A stretch of 64,000 nt of DNA, taken from Dyella flava. Lineage in GTDB: Bacteria > Pseudomonadota > Gammaproteobacteria > Xanthomonadales > Rhodanobacteraceae. Numbering within the stretch: the first letter of the stretch is position 1; every line of letters starts with the position of its first letter. Position numbers and translations under genes: made by a program. Location of the stretch: contig NZ_JADIKE010000025.1 in NCBI RefSeq assembly GCF_016904955.1, positions 1 to 64,000 of the forward strand, written 5' to 3'. Positions 7,903-16,376 of the stretch are shown piece after piece. Under the pieces are notes generated by a model, which ran no database searches, had not been told where the DNA came from, and saw only the letters and a list, made by a program, of their open reading frames with translations.

Positions 7903-8052
7903 AGTTCCCCCGGTTGGTCGAAACCCCTGACTAAGCGATGGGGTTTCGCATTTCGTTGCGCCCCTGCCCTAGCTTAATTGAAGTCGGGCCAACGTCGTGA
8001 TGGGTCGGAGGTGCGCATTCTGCGCTCTCCGGACTCCGATACGTGGCGGTCA

Positions 8053-8874
8053 CTATTTGGGCGTTTTCTCGCAAGAGACGGCGGACAAGAAGTCCTCAAT
8101 GTGAGCCATGAACTCATCATGCGATTCGATATTTATAAGGTGTCCCCCAGGAATCATCTTGAGTACCGATCCCTTGATTCCTTTAATGAGTTGTCCAGCG
8201 TCACTCCGGGGCGCAAGACGATCTTCATCGCCACACACGACTAACGTTGGCATGCGAATCTTTGAAAGCTCCGCACGGCCGTCAAAGGCCAGCTGCGCAT
8301 CGAGCAAGCGAAGCCAGTCTTCTCGCGATTGCTCAGCGGATTGATCTTCCGGGTAGACCTTATAGGGTGCCGCACGCGGATCGGATAGAAACTTTTCGGA
8401 AAACAACCATGGCAGCACCAGCTCATACAGCTGCTTAGCCGTGGCACCCGCTCGATAGACTGAGCCAACCGCCTTCAGAAAGAGGCTCGCCTGTTGATTG
8501 GTCGTTGCAAATGTTGCTGCCAGGACGAGGCTTTTAACGCGATGCGGAGCCGCCACCGCGAGCGCCTGGGCAACCAGTCCTCCCATCGAGAATCCAATGA
8601 CGTGAGCCGACGAAATCCCGGCGTGGTCCAGCACGGAAATGACATCGTTCGCGAGGTCTTCGATGGAAAACGGCCCGGTGCTCCCTGCGGATTGTCCTGA
8701 ACCTCGAAGGTCGATGGCCAAAACCCTGAAGCGCTCGCCGAGCGCTTTTTGCTCTGCCTCCCAAAACCCGCTATCGCCCCCAAGGCCATGGATGAGTATG
8801 ACGGCGTCTAGCGCGGCCGCCGGGCTTTGTTCGGTCCAGTGAATACCTGATTTGGACGTGTACGCAGTTGGCAT
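8053..8874 (-). CDS. Alpha/beta hydrolase, PcaD-like, cytoplasmic
   Basis: 273 residues, no signal peptide. Oxyanion-hole strand VILIHGLGGDSGFWE, then LAIDLRGSGQS, nucleophile elbow GFSMGGL at about residue 105, acid residue in VVCGDEDRLAPRSDA and His in GGHLINIE near residue 255. This is the 3-oxoadipate enol-lactonase/esterase-like subgroup, but no aromatic-degradation genes are nearby, so the real substrate is unknown. Codes in the same direction as the preceding secreted hydrolase and may share a transcript. Confidence 0.82.
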   Translation of the reverse strand: MPTAYTSKSGIHWTEQSPAAALDAVILIHGLGGDSGFWEAEQKALGERFRVLAIDLRGSGQSAGSTGPFSIEDLANDVISVLDHAGISSAHVIGFSMGGLVAQALAVAAPHRVKSLVLAATFATTNQQASLFLKAVGSVYRAGATAKQLYELVLPWLFSEKFLSDPRAAPYKVYPEDQSAEQSREDWLRLLDAQLAFDGRAELSKIRMPTLVVCGDEDRLAPRSDAGQLIKGIKGSVLKMIPGGHLINIESHDEFMAHIEDFLSAVSCEKTPK

Positions 8875-9140
8875 GCCTTCTCTCGTGACTTTCAGAGTAA
8901 TGGTTGTTGCGGCACAAAATTTCCTTCTCGTCCAAGCATGCCATTGAACGGTGGGGTCACACGCTGAACGACCAATGTCTTATCGCGCAAGCCTCCCCTT
9001 CAATGGCTTCATAACGGCAAGAAGGAGTGCGATTTGAAAAGTTGGCCAACGCGCGGTGGCGAATGATTCAACGCGGCACCCGACAGCGCGGCAACGCTGC
9101 CGGACGCCTGACCAAGCAACCGCCCATGTAGGAGGCGCCA

Positions 9141-9350
9141 ATGGATAAGCACAGCTTAACAATTCGCGGGAATATGTCCCGCGCACCCTTGGACATCCGT
9201 TCGGCTGGCTACAAGCCGCAAGAACAAATCAACCACCTTACTTGGCTGCAAATTGCATGTGGCCTTGTTGCGTGGACCGTGTTCCTGACAGGCGCACTTG
9301 CTCTATGCCTAAACGCCAGCGACGGCCTTGCCCAGACGGGTGTCGAATGA
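9141..9350 (+). CDS. Small single-span membrane protein
   Basis: 69 residues. A strong AGGAGG ribosome site lies 6 bases before the ATG at 9141, which is the best support for this small gene. One hydrophobic span (WLQIACGLVAWTVFLTGALALCL, about residues 35-57) follows a polar N-terminus. No family recognised. Confidence 0.55.
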   Translation: MDKHSLTIRGNMSRAPLDIRSAGYKPQEQINHLTWLQIACGLVAWTVFLTGALALCLNASDGLAQTGVE

Positions 9351-9468
9351 AAAGGTATCCGACCTTTTATCGAATCATCGAGCTCGCCCTATGCATGAGC
9401 GGAACAACTTTGCGTGTCGGCTCGGCTAGCTTTGATCACTTCGACTGCGGATCAACGCGCGAAGTACC

Positions 9469-9762
9469 ATGATGACCACGCCCACCCACGCATTCATCAC
9501 GCCGCGCCATATTCGCGCCGATGGCACGAAGGAAACCCTCACGACACGGCGCGTTCCCTACAAGTGCATGCAACCCATGGGCAATATACGTCGTGTCAGA
9601 TCGCAAACGCTCACGTATCACATGGTGCAGATCGATGGACGATGGCAGCACGTTGTGTACCGACCGTCACACCCTGGCGTGCCCTACATCATCACGAACA
9701 ACAAACGCGAGTTCATTTCGTTTGATGGCGTGGACTTTGGCGACGTTGATGGAGACGCGTAA
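9469..9762 (+). CDS. Hypothetical 97-residue protein
   Basis: 97 residues from ATG 9469. No signal peptide or membrane segment; basic in its first half (TLTTRRVPYKCMQ, IRRVRSQ) and ending in an acidic GVDFGDVDGDA tail. The internal YHMVQIDGRWQHVVYRPSHPG stretch has the look of a folded beta-rich domain. Weak ribosome site. Not recognised; could be a small cytoplasmic protein of recent origin. Confidence 0.45.
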   Translation: MMTTPTHAFITPRHIRADGTKETLTTRRVPYKCMQPMGNIRRVRSQTLTYHMVQIDGRWQHVVYRPSHPGVPYIITNNKREFISFDGVDFGDVDGDA

Positions 9763-9777
9763 TTCGCTTTCCAAAAT

Positions 9778-9830
9778 GGGGATGCGGCAGGGCCGATCGT
9801 CGACCGATCGAACGCCTGCATCACATCCCC
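9778..9830. terminator. Probable bidirectional terminator (large imperfect stem)
   Basis: GGGGATG at 9778-9784 pairs with CATCCCC at 9824-9830, GCAGG with CCTGC, and an inner CGATCG pair closes the tip. It lies in the 77-base gap between two convergent genes. There is no long T-run. Confidence 0.5.
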
Positions 9831-9839
9831 CGAATCCGA

Positions 9840-10586
9840 TCAGTTGGTGACGACCTGGAACGGAACCGAGCAGGTGGCCACTTGCGGGTAGTAGCCAACG
9901 CCTGGGCAGTAGTAATAAACCCGCCCAGTCGGTTGCGGCGGTGCTGCGGGGTCCACCTGCTGAACGGGTTGCGGTGGCGCACCAGGGTCTACCTGCTCAA
10001 CGGGTTGAGGTGGTGCACCGGGGTCTACCTGTCCAACCGGTTGGGGTGGCCCCGGGGGGTATGCCTGCTCGACAGGTGGGGGCGGTGCGCCTGGGTCTAC
10101 CGGCTCGACGGTTTGAACCTCTTCGACCGGTTCCTCGTAAACCACGTCAGACACAAAAACCGGATAGGGATAAACCGGCTGGTCATAGAAATACCAGGCG
10201 CCACCCACAAACCACCACCATCCCCAGCGTCCATTGTGAAACTCATGGCGCCAGCCACCGCCGCGCCACATGGCCTGGTCCGCGGGTGAGAAATGCGCAA
10301 AATCGTGACCCTCGAAATGATGGAAATTTCCGGGAAGGCGGACCGGACCGGGGCCTAGCGGGCGTGCATAAGCGCCCGCGCCGACGGGGCCATGCGGATA
10401 GGCCTGAGGGGGCACGTGGTTGCCATATTGCCCTGGGGCGTACTGTGGGTGGCCGGCTTGCCAGGCAGGCCGTGCGGGTGCCGCTTGTTTTTGACCGCCC
10501 TGCTCGTGCTGGGGAGGTTGATCTTGCGCCAAGACAGCAGTGGCCGGCATGGCTGCCAACAACGCAATACAAAGTAGTTTCCGCAC
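9840..10586 (-). CDS. Secreted Pro/Gly/Trp-rich repeat protein
   Basis: 248 residues, GTG start at 10586 with GGGGA on the minus strand at good distance. Signal peptide ends near VLAQDQ. The middle has aromatic clusters (FHNGRWGWWWFVGGAWYFYD) followed by four successive 12-residue units of the form QVDPGAPPQPVE, the first one diverged, then a C-terminus YYYCPGVGYYPQVATC with two cysteines that is typical of a group of small exported proteins with tyrosine/tryptophan-rich ends. The proline units resemble a cell-wall or envelope spanning linker. Function unknown; envelope location is inferred. Confidence 0.65.
   Translation of the reverse strand: MRKLLCIALLAAMPATAVLAQDQPPQHEQGGQKQAAPARPAWQAGHPQYAPGQYGNHVPPQAYPHGPVGAGAYARPLGPGPVRLPGNFHHFEGHDFAHFSPADQAMWRGGGWRHEFHNGRWGWWWFVGGAWYFYDQPVYPYPVFVSDVVYEEPVEEVQTVEPVDPGAPPPPVEQAYPPGPPQPVGQVDPGAPPQPVEQVDPGAPPQPVQQVDPAAPPQPTGRVYYYCPGVGYYPQVATCSVPFQVVTN
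9936..10087 (-). repeat. Intragenic 36-bp tandem repeat
   Basis: About four consecutive 36-bp units inside the gene at 9840-10586, each coding a 12-residue VDPGAPPQPV-type unit. The last two complete ones are nearly identical in DNA, so copy number probably varies between strains. Confidence 0.7.
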
Positions 10587-10874
10587 AAAGATTCCCCAGT
10601 GGCTAAAAGACGTTCGCGTGAATCATTGCTCGCGGATGGCTAGCGCCGCCTGAATGCTCGACTGCATCGCAAGGAAGTGCTGCCATGGTCTTTCAGCTCC
10701 GCCCGCGGTCCCGTTTGAACACCTGGTACGCGCCTCGGGTTTCGCCCGGCGCGGCCCCAACCGGGTGTCTGCTTTGAGCTGCGAACATTGGCTATCTTTG
10801 GGAAGAACAAGAAGCGACGCCCAGTGTTCGAACAGACATAGGGCGCACTGTCGATCCGCCTCAAGGACGCGTCC

Positions 10875-12398
10875 ATGACTACGACCAGTGTTCCAGTTCA
10901 GAGCGCAATACCAGGCTACCAGGGGAGTGTCGTGCCGGTGCTCGTCATTGCCGTGCTCTTTGGCATAGCGCACATGCTGACCAACGGGCAGTACGGTTTT
11001 CACCGGGACGAATGGCAGTTCCTGAGCGATGCACAGCATCTGGATTGGGGCTTTGTGCCTTACCCACCTTTGACCGCTGCAGTGGAGCATCTGGGTCTGA
11101 AGATGTTTGGCCTGTCACTCGTGGGCCTGCGATTGTTTTCGGTGCTCGCGCAAGTGCTGGTGATTCTCGCCAGCGGCCTTATGGCTCGCGATTTGGGGGG
11201 CGGACGGATGGCGCAAACCTTTACGGCCATCGCCGTAGCGCTGTCGCCGTTGCCAATGTTCGAGGCAACGGAATTCCAGTATTCCTCATTCGACCTGCTG
11301 TGGTGGGTGCTGATCGCCTGGTGCGTGATTCGTCTGAGGCGTGACGATGAGCCACGCTGGTGGGTGGCGATTGGCATACTCGCCGGCCTTGGCCTGCAGA
11401 CCAAGTATTCGATCGCGTTCGAGCTCGCCGGCGTGCTGGCGGGGGTGCTGTTCACCGACGCACGACGATATGTCACGAGTGGCTGGTTCTGGGTCGGTGG
11501 CGCCATCGCACTGCTTATATTTGCCCCCAACCTCGCCTGGCTGATCCGGCACGACTTCGTTTCCTACCATTTTCTGCAAGGCATCCATGCGCGCGACGTA
11601 CATCTGGGGCGCACGGACGGCTTCCTGCGCGATCAGTTCCTGTTGAACGCCAACCTGTTCGCCGCGCCTGTCTGGCTGGCGGGTTTGTTGGCCTTCTTCA
11701 ACGACCGCCGCTATCGCATGCTGGTCTGGATGTATGTGGTGCCGCTGCTGCTGTTCCTGCTTGCGAAGGGCCGCTTCTATTACATCTGTGGTGCTTACCC
11801 GATGCTTCTGGCCATGGGCTCCGTTGTGGGCGAGCAATGGCTGCGCACCCTGCGCCCTGCATGGCGGGTTGGAATTACCACACTGGTACTTACGGGCGTC
11901 TTCGCCATCGGCATCTATGCGACGCTTCGTATCGTACCCATCGCATCAAGCGGTCCGCTGCGAGACTTTGCACTCCAAAACAACGGCGACCTCCGCGAAG
12001 AAATCGGCTGGAACGAACTCGTCGCACACGTGGCAGCCATTCGTGATGCCTTGCCGGCCGAACAGCAGGCGAATCTTGGCATTGCCGTGGGCAACTATGG
12101 CGAGTACGGCGCCATCGCCCTGCTGGGCCGGCGCTATCACCTGCCCACACCGATCACGACGATCAACTCCGGATGGCTACGCGGCTATCCGCAGACGCCA
12201 CCCACCACACTTATCGTGCTGGGCAATTCGCGCGAGGACGCCGATGCGCTTTTCACCGATTGCCGCGTCGCTGGCCACACGACCAACGCTTTGGGCCTGC
12301 TCAATGAGGAAAGCCGGGATCATCCCGATATCTTCGTGTGCGGTCCCGCGCGAAAGCCATGGAGCGAGCTTTGGAAGCGCGGGCCGGATTTTGGGTGA
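10875..12398 (+). CDS. GT39-type membrane glycosyltransferase (ArnT/PMT-like)
   Basis: 507 residues with AAGGA 7 bases before the ATG. About ten hydrophobic spans. The first periplasmic loop carries the acidic motif FHRDEWQFLSDAQHLDWG followed by PYPPLTAA, the hallmark of dolichol- or undecaprenyl-phosphate-mannose type GT-C enzymes (family 39), in which the acidic pair binds the metal/phosphate donor. A large soluble C-terminal part (about residues 355-507) lies in the periplasm. Such enzymes move a sugar from a polyprenyl phosphate carrier to lipid or protein; the acceptor is not evident. Stands alone, convergent with the TonB receptor. Confidence 0.82.
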   Translation: MTTTSVPVQSAIPGYQGSVVPVLVIAVLFGIAHMLTNGQYGFHRDEWQFLSDAQHLDWGFVPYPPLTAAVEHLGLKMFGLSLVGLRLFSVLAQVLVILASGLMARDLGGGRMAQTFTAIAVALSPLPMFEATEFQYSSFDLLWWVLIAWCVIRLRRDDEPRWWVAIGILAGLGLQTKYSIAFELAGVLAGVLFTDARRYVTSGWFWVGGAIALLIFAPNLAWLIRHDFVSYHFLQGIHARDVHLGRTDGFLRDQFLLNANLFAAPVWLAGLLAFFNDRRYRMLVWMYVVPLLLFLLAKGRFYYICGAYPMLLAMGSVVGEQWLRTLRPAWRVGITTLVLTGVFAIGIYATLRIVPIASSGPLRDFALQNNGDLREEIGWNELVAHVAAIRDALPAEQQANLGIAVGNYGEYGAIALLGRRYHLPTPITTINSGWLRGYPQTPPTTLIVLGNSREDADALFTDCRVAGHTTNALGLLNEESRDHPDIFVCGPARKPWSELWKRGPDFG

Positions 12399-12547
12399 GT
12401 TGTTGCACAACTTGACAGACGGTTGAAGGGATACGCGCTGTTAGCGATGGTAGCTTTGGGTCGGAATAGGACCTAGACAATCATCCTTCTTTCCGCCGCA
12501 GGTGGTTGAACAGATGACGTAACAGCGCGAACCACAGAGAACCCTCA

Positions 12548-12587
12548 GGGCCGGAGGTAATAAGACACACTTGATTACCTCCGGCCC
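12548..12587. terminator. 14-bp perfect hairpin between convergent genes
   Basis: 12548-12561 and 12574-12587 are exact complements with a 12-base loop. It lies 16 bases from the end of the TonB receptor gene on the minus strand and about 150 bases after the glycosyltransferase. No T-run, so rho-independent function is uncertain. Confidence 0.6.
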
Positions 12588-12602
12588 CTATCGGTATCCC
12601 GT

Positions 12603-15107
12603 CTACCAGTTGTAGGCAATCTTCCCGAACCAGTAACGGCCGTCGAACCCGAACGGTGAGAGCGACGAGTATTGCAGGCCCACGGACGCATCTTCATCAC
12701 CGGCAATATTGGCCAGGATCACCTTGGTGGGATATTGGTTGAACAGGTTGTCGACACCCGCCGAGAAGGTCCACTGGCGCCAGTTGTAGGAAGCCGTAAG
12801 GTCGGTGATCCAACGTGCGGCATATTCCTGCCCGACCGAGGGAGCACCAAAGTCGTTGAGCGATTGCGGCGTATCGATGCTTATCTCGCTGACCTCGCCA
12901 TAGCGGGTGAGATCGGCGTGCAGCTTGAAGTGGTGGTAGTTCCAGTCACCGCTGAGGACGTACTTGGTACGCGGCGTACCATCGGTGAGCAGCGCCTGGC
13001 TGTACGGACCGAACAGTGTCGGATCGGTGACTCCGTCGATGCTGATCCGGTTGTAATTACCGCTTACGCTGCCGACCAGATTGCCCCAGTTGCCCAGATC
13101 CTGGATGCCGTTGAGCACAACGTCGGCACCACGACTGGTGACGTTGGCTCCGTTGAGGAAGAACTGGATTTCGCTGTATTGCGGATAGTTGGGATTGGTA
13201 TTGTCCATCTGGTCGCTGTAGACGATCTGATGGTTGACGTGGACCTGATATACGTCGATCGTGCTGTTGAAGTTGCTGCTGGGCTGCCACACGCTGCCCA
13301 CCGAGACGTTGGTGGATTGCTCCGGGACCAGCGGCTTGGCGCCATAGGAGACGGCCAGCGGATTGTTCGGCGTCAAGGTGCCGACCTGGACCAGCTGCCC
13401 ATTCTGCACCAGGGTCACGGTGGAGCTGTAATACATCTGCGCCAGCGATGGCGCGCGGAAGCCGTTGGACACTGTGCCACGCAACGCGAACGTATCGGTG
13501 AACTGATAACGCGCCGACAACTTGCCGGCTGCCACGCTGCCGATGCCATCGTTGTAGTCCTCGAAGCGACCTGCGGCGCCTACTGACAGCTTGTCGGTAA
13601 GGTCATTCTCCAGGTCGACATAGACAGCTCCGTTGTTGCGCGACCAGCTGCCGGAGAGATTGGGTGTGATGCCTGGCCATACCTGCGATCCGCCCGTATA
13701 CACATCACCGGTGTTTGGATCGATGGTGTTGGGATTGAAGTACCAGGACGCGCTGTCGCCGGAGCCGATGTCGTAGGAATCCTGTTTGAACTCCACACCC
13801 CAGGCAAATGACAACGGGTTCTTCAGGAAGCCCAGGTCGAATTCACGGTTGGCGTCCAGATCCAGCGTGAAGAGCCGCGTGGTGTAACTGCCGGCATAAA
13901 ACGATGTCGGCGAGTAACCGGTGGAGTAATACAGGTTGCTGTTGATCGAGTTCTGTACGTCGAATTGCAGATTGTTTTCGCCGTAGTTGGCGGAAAGATC
14001 CCAGTTCCAGCCTAAAGCCTTGCCACGCACTCCGAACACGCCTTGATAATCCCTGGTCGGGTTGACAATCTGCGGCAAGTATCCGTTCGGATAGACGGCA
14101 GGCACGTTGTTGTCGTAGTCGTTCCAGAAGCGCCAGAAGCCGTTGGACGTGACCCTGCGGTCGCTCAAATCGAGGAAGCCGTAGAGCTCGGCGTTGTTGT
14201 TCAAGTCGTATTGGAAATTGATGACGGCCTGGTAGATCTTCTGGGCCGGTTCGCCATAGCGCTCGTAGGGTGTCGGCGGCGGGTAGTTGGTACCAAAGAT
14301 GACGGAAGGTGGATAGTTGTAGGTGGGGTCGGTATTGGCCGCCCGATTGGTGCTCATCACACTCTGGTAGTTGAAAGACAGGCGCAGCCATCCCGGCGCA
14401 CTGGCGCCATTGCTGGCTTTGCCGAGCGGAATGGCCATGGAACCTTCCACCCCGTTATTGGCGCCATCACCTTTGTCCATGATGCCGCCGTAGGTGTCTA
14501 TCTCGTTCTTGCCCGGCCCGGGTGCACCCTTGAGGATGATGTTGACCACGCCGGCGATGGCGTCGGAACCGTATTGCGCGGCAGCACCATCACGCAGCAC
14601 CTCGATATGATCGATGGCTGACATCGGAATCGAGTTGAAATCCACCGGTGCCGAGCCGCGGCCGACGGCATAGTTGTAATTGACCAGTGCCGATGTGTGA
14701 TAGCGCTTGCCGTTGACCAGCACCAACACGTCATCGGGCGACAGCCCGCGCAGCGTCGCGGGACGCAGGGCGTCGTTGCCGTCGGTGATGGCGGTGTGCG
14801 GGAAGTCCAGTGAGGGCAACAGGACGTTCAGCGCACTGGCCAGATCGGTTTGGCCTGTCGCCGCCAGATCCTGGGGCGAAATCACATCGACCGGCGACAG
14901 CGACTCGGCCACCGTGCGATCGGTGGTACGTGTACCTGTAACAATAACCTGCTGCAATTGCTGGACGTTCTTGTTGTTCTGCTGCGAGCTGCCATCCGGT
15001 GAGGCATTGTCCTGAGCGTAGAGTGATGAAGCAGCCAACCCCGCAAATACCATCGACAGCCATAATGCGTGACGCTTGCATGGCATGCCTTTTCTGCCAA
15101 CGGTCAT
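12603..15107 (-). CDS. TonB-dependent outer-membrane receptor
   Basis: 834 residues with AAGGGGA before the ATG at 15107. Signal peptide ends near SLYAQD. A short region with QQVIVTGTRTTDRTV (TonB-box position) is followed by the plug domain: LRPATLRGLSPDDVLVLVNG and IEVLRDGAAAQYGSDAIAGVVNI, then a 22-strand type barrel ending in W. The plug variant with the LRGLSPDDVLVLVNGKRYH signature is common in Xanthomonadales receptors used for carbohydrates and other nutrients; the ligand cannot be named. No sugar-use or siderophore genes flank it directly, though a GH30 glycosidase lies 1.3 kb further on the same strand. Confidence 0.9.
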   Translation of the reverse strand: MTVGRKGMPCKRHALWLSMVFAGLAASSLYAQDNASPDGSSQQNNKNVQQLQQVIVTGTRTTDRTVAESLSPVDVISPQDLAATGQTDLASALNVLLPSLDFPHTAITDGNDALRPATLRGLSPDDVLVLVNGKRYHTSALVNYNYAVGRGSAPVDFNSIPMSAIDHIEVLRDGAAAQYGSDAIAGVVNIILKGAPGPGKNEIDTYGGIMDKGDGANNGVEGSMAIPLGKASNGASAPGWLRLSFNYQSVMSTNRAANTDPTYNYPPSVIFGTNYPPPTPYERYGEPAQKIYQAVINFQYDLNNNAELYGFLDLSDRRVTSNGFWRFWNDYDNNVPAVYPNGYLPQIVNPTRDYQGVFGVRGKALGWNWDLSANYGENNLQFDVQNSINSNLYYSTGYSPTSFYAGSYTTRLFTLDLDANREFDLGFLKNPLSFAWGVEFKQDSYDIGSGDSASWYFNPNTIDPNTGDVYTGGSQVWPGITPNLSGSWSRNNGAVYVDLENDLTDKLSVGAAGRFEDYNDGIGSVAAGKLSARYQFTDTFALRGTVSNGFRAPSLAQMYYSSTVTLVQNGQLVQVGTLTPNNPLAVSYGAKPLVPEQSTNVSVGSVWQPSSNFNSTIDVYQVHVNHQIVYSDQMDNTNPNYPQYSEIQFFLNGANVTSRGADVVLNGIQDLGNWGNLVGSVSGNYNRISIDGVTDPTLFGPYSQALLTDGTPRTKYVLSGDWNYHHFKLHADLTRYGEVSEISIDTPQSLNDFGAPSVGQEYAARWITDLTASYNWRQWTFSAGVDNLFNQYPTKVILANIAGDEDASVGLQYSSLSPFGFDGRYWFGKIAYNW

Positions 15108-15480
15108 AAAGTCCCCTTTTTGATTTTATAGACGCAAAACCAAACACGCTGATGGAGTGACATACCCGTCAGCGCACCGGCACCCCCAGTGCCGATGTCT
15201 GTGCAATATGCCAAGAAGATTCGCGTGAGGTGTTGCGCGACGCAGCAAGGGTGCCGATGCTTGCGCTTAGCTGACGAAAATTTGTTCGACGATGCAAACG
15301 ATGGGAGATGGCATGTGAGTGGCGAATGTGGTGAGAGCCAACATCGCATGCATGTCGATTTGCGCCTGTTCGGTGGTGGCTGCGCTCGCATCACAGGAGG
15401 CAAGCTCATTGACCGTCCAGCTCCACAACGCTCACGTCAAAAGCCTTGGACTAGCCAAGACAGACGGCGCAGTTCAATGA
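15108..15480. other. Intergenic region upstream of the TonB receptor
   Basis: 373 bases. It should contain the promoter of the receptor, but no confident -35/-10 pair or operator was found, and no Fur-like box. Open frames here have no familiar sequence. Confidence 0.5.
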
Positions 15481-15699
15481 TTAGTTGGGCCGCCGGCTGC
15501 GTAACAGCCCCTTGGACGCCAGAACAAACAACAGGACGCCTGCAACAAAGGCAGGCCATGCAAGATACGAAGCGACAGCCGGAAAATAGAGCGTCGCCAA
15601 GACTCCAGCCGCGAAGCCAATTAGAACTCTTGCGATGATGAACATCCATATTTCACCGCCGCTTAGGTTTTGAACACGCCGACGATTTCCTTCGAGCAT
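15481..15699 (-). CDS. Small two-span membrane protein
   Basis: 72 residues. The ATG at 15699 has GGAAGAG 4 bases upstream on the minus strand. Two hydrophobic segments (MFIIARVLIGFAAGVLATLYF and WPAFVAGVLLFVLAS) end in a basic tail LLRSRRPN, consistent with an inner-membrane protein with a cytoplasmic C-terminus. No family recognised. Confidence 0.5.
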   Translation of the reverse strand: MLEGNRRRVQNLSGGEIWMFIIARVLIGFAAGVLATLYFPAVASYLAWPAFVAGVLLFVLASKGLLRSRRPN

Positions 15700-15807
15700 C
15701 GCTCTTCCTTAGTCGAATGTTTCTAGCGCCTAATGTTTTAGCTGAGCGGCCGGAAACAGCTGGCTGGCGGCAAATGCACCAGATGCCACATAGTGAAAGA
15801 CCCGCTA

Positions 15808-16080
15808 TCAGGAGGCCGTTCGCTCTTCATCCTTGAGAGCGGTCATGACATGTTCAACCGCTTCTTCAAGTGAAAGGAAGCTATCGATCTTCTGTACGCA
15901 GTCGATGACGCACCATGTGCTTTCCATTCGATAGATGTATCTGGAGTGCCGCCATCCGGCAACACCTTCGCGATGAAAAGGACCCAGCGCGACGAATATG
16001 GAATGGCCCAAGGACCAATCCCTGGTCTGAGCGTGGAATCCGGCAGACTTAAGATTTTCGATTGCCTCCATCTCATTCAT
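15808..16080 (-). CDS. Hypothetical 90-residue protein
   Basis: The ATG at 16080 follows a GAGAGGA ribosome site on the minus strand; longer starts lack one. 90 residues, MNEMEAIENLKSAGFHAQT at the N-terminus, a WRHSRYIYRMESTWCVIDC core and a helical C-terminus SLEEAVEHVMTALKDEE. Mixed alpha/beta composition, cytoplasmic. It looks like a small folded protein, but I do not recognise the family. Confidence 0.55.
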   Translation of the reverse strand: MNEMEAIENLKSAGFHAQTRDWSLGHSIFVALGPFHREGVAGWRHSRYIYRMESTWCVIDCVQKIDSFLSLEEAVEHVMTALKDEERTAS

Positions 16081-16376
16081 TGATTGCGTCCTCTCAATTC
16101 CATAGATGGCTGTTTGGCTACTACCTATTTCCGCTTCGCGTTGCGACTTCAGCCGTTCGATGCAACACACTATAAGCCCGCGCAAGCAGATGGAGCATTG
16201 CGTTAACCGGCTGAATCCGCAGTCGAAAGCGAACGTCAACCCCAATCAACCTGCTTACAGCCACCTCACGGTCTCGATGCGCCCCACGAAAAGGATCGGA
16301 TGCGTTTCTCGGACACCGTGGATTTGAAAGGCACCCCTACCCTTTTCGAGATGGATCATAGTGTAACCCTGGCTCT

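Noticed and set aside
10623..11090. 155-residue minus-strand frame upstream of the GT39 gene
   Set aside because: Overlaps the start of the membrane glycosyltransferase, which has a good ribosome site and motifs; the antisense sequence has no family pattern.
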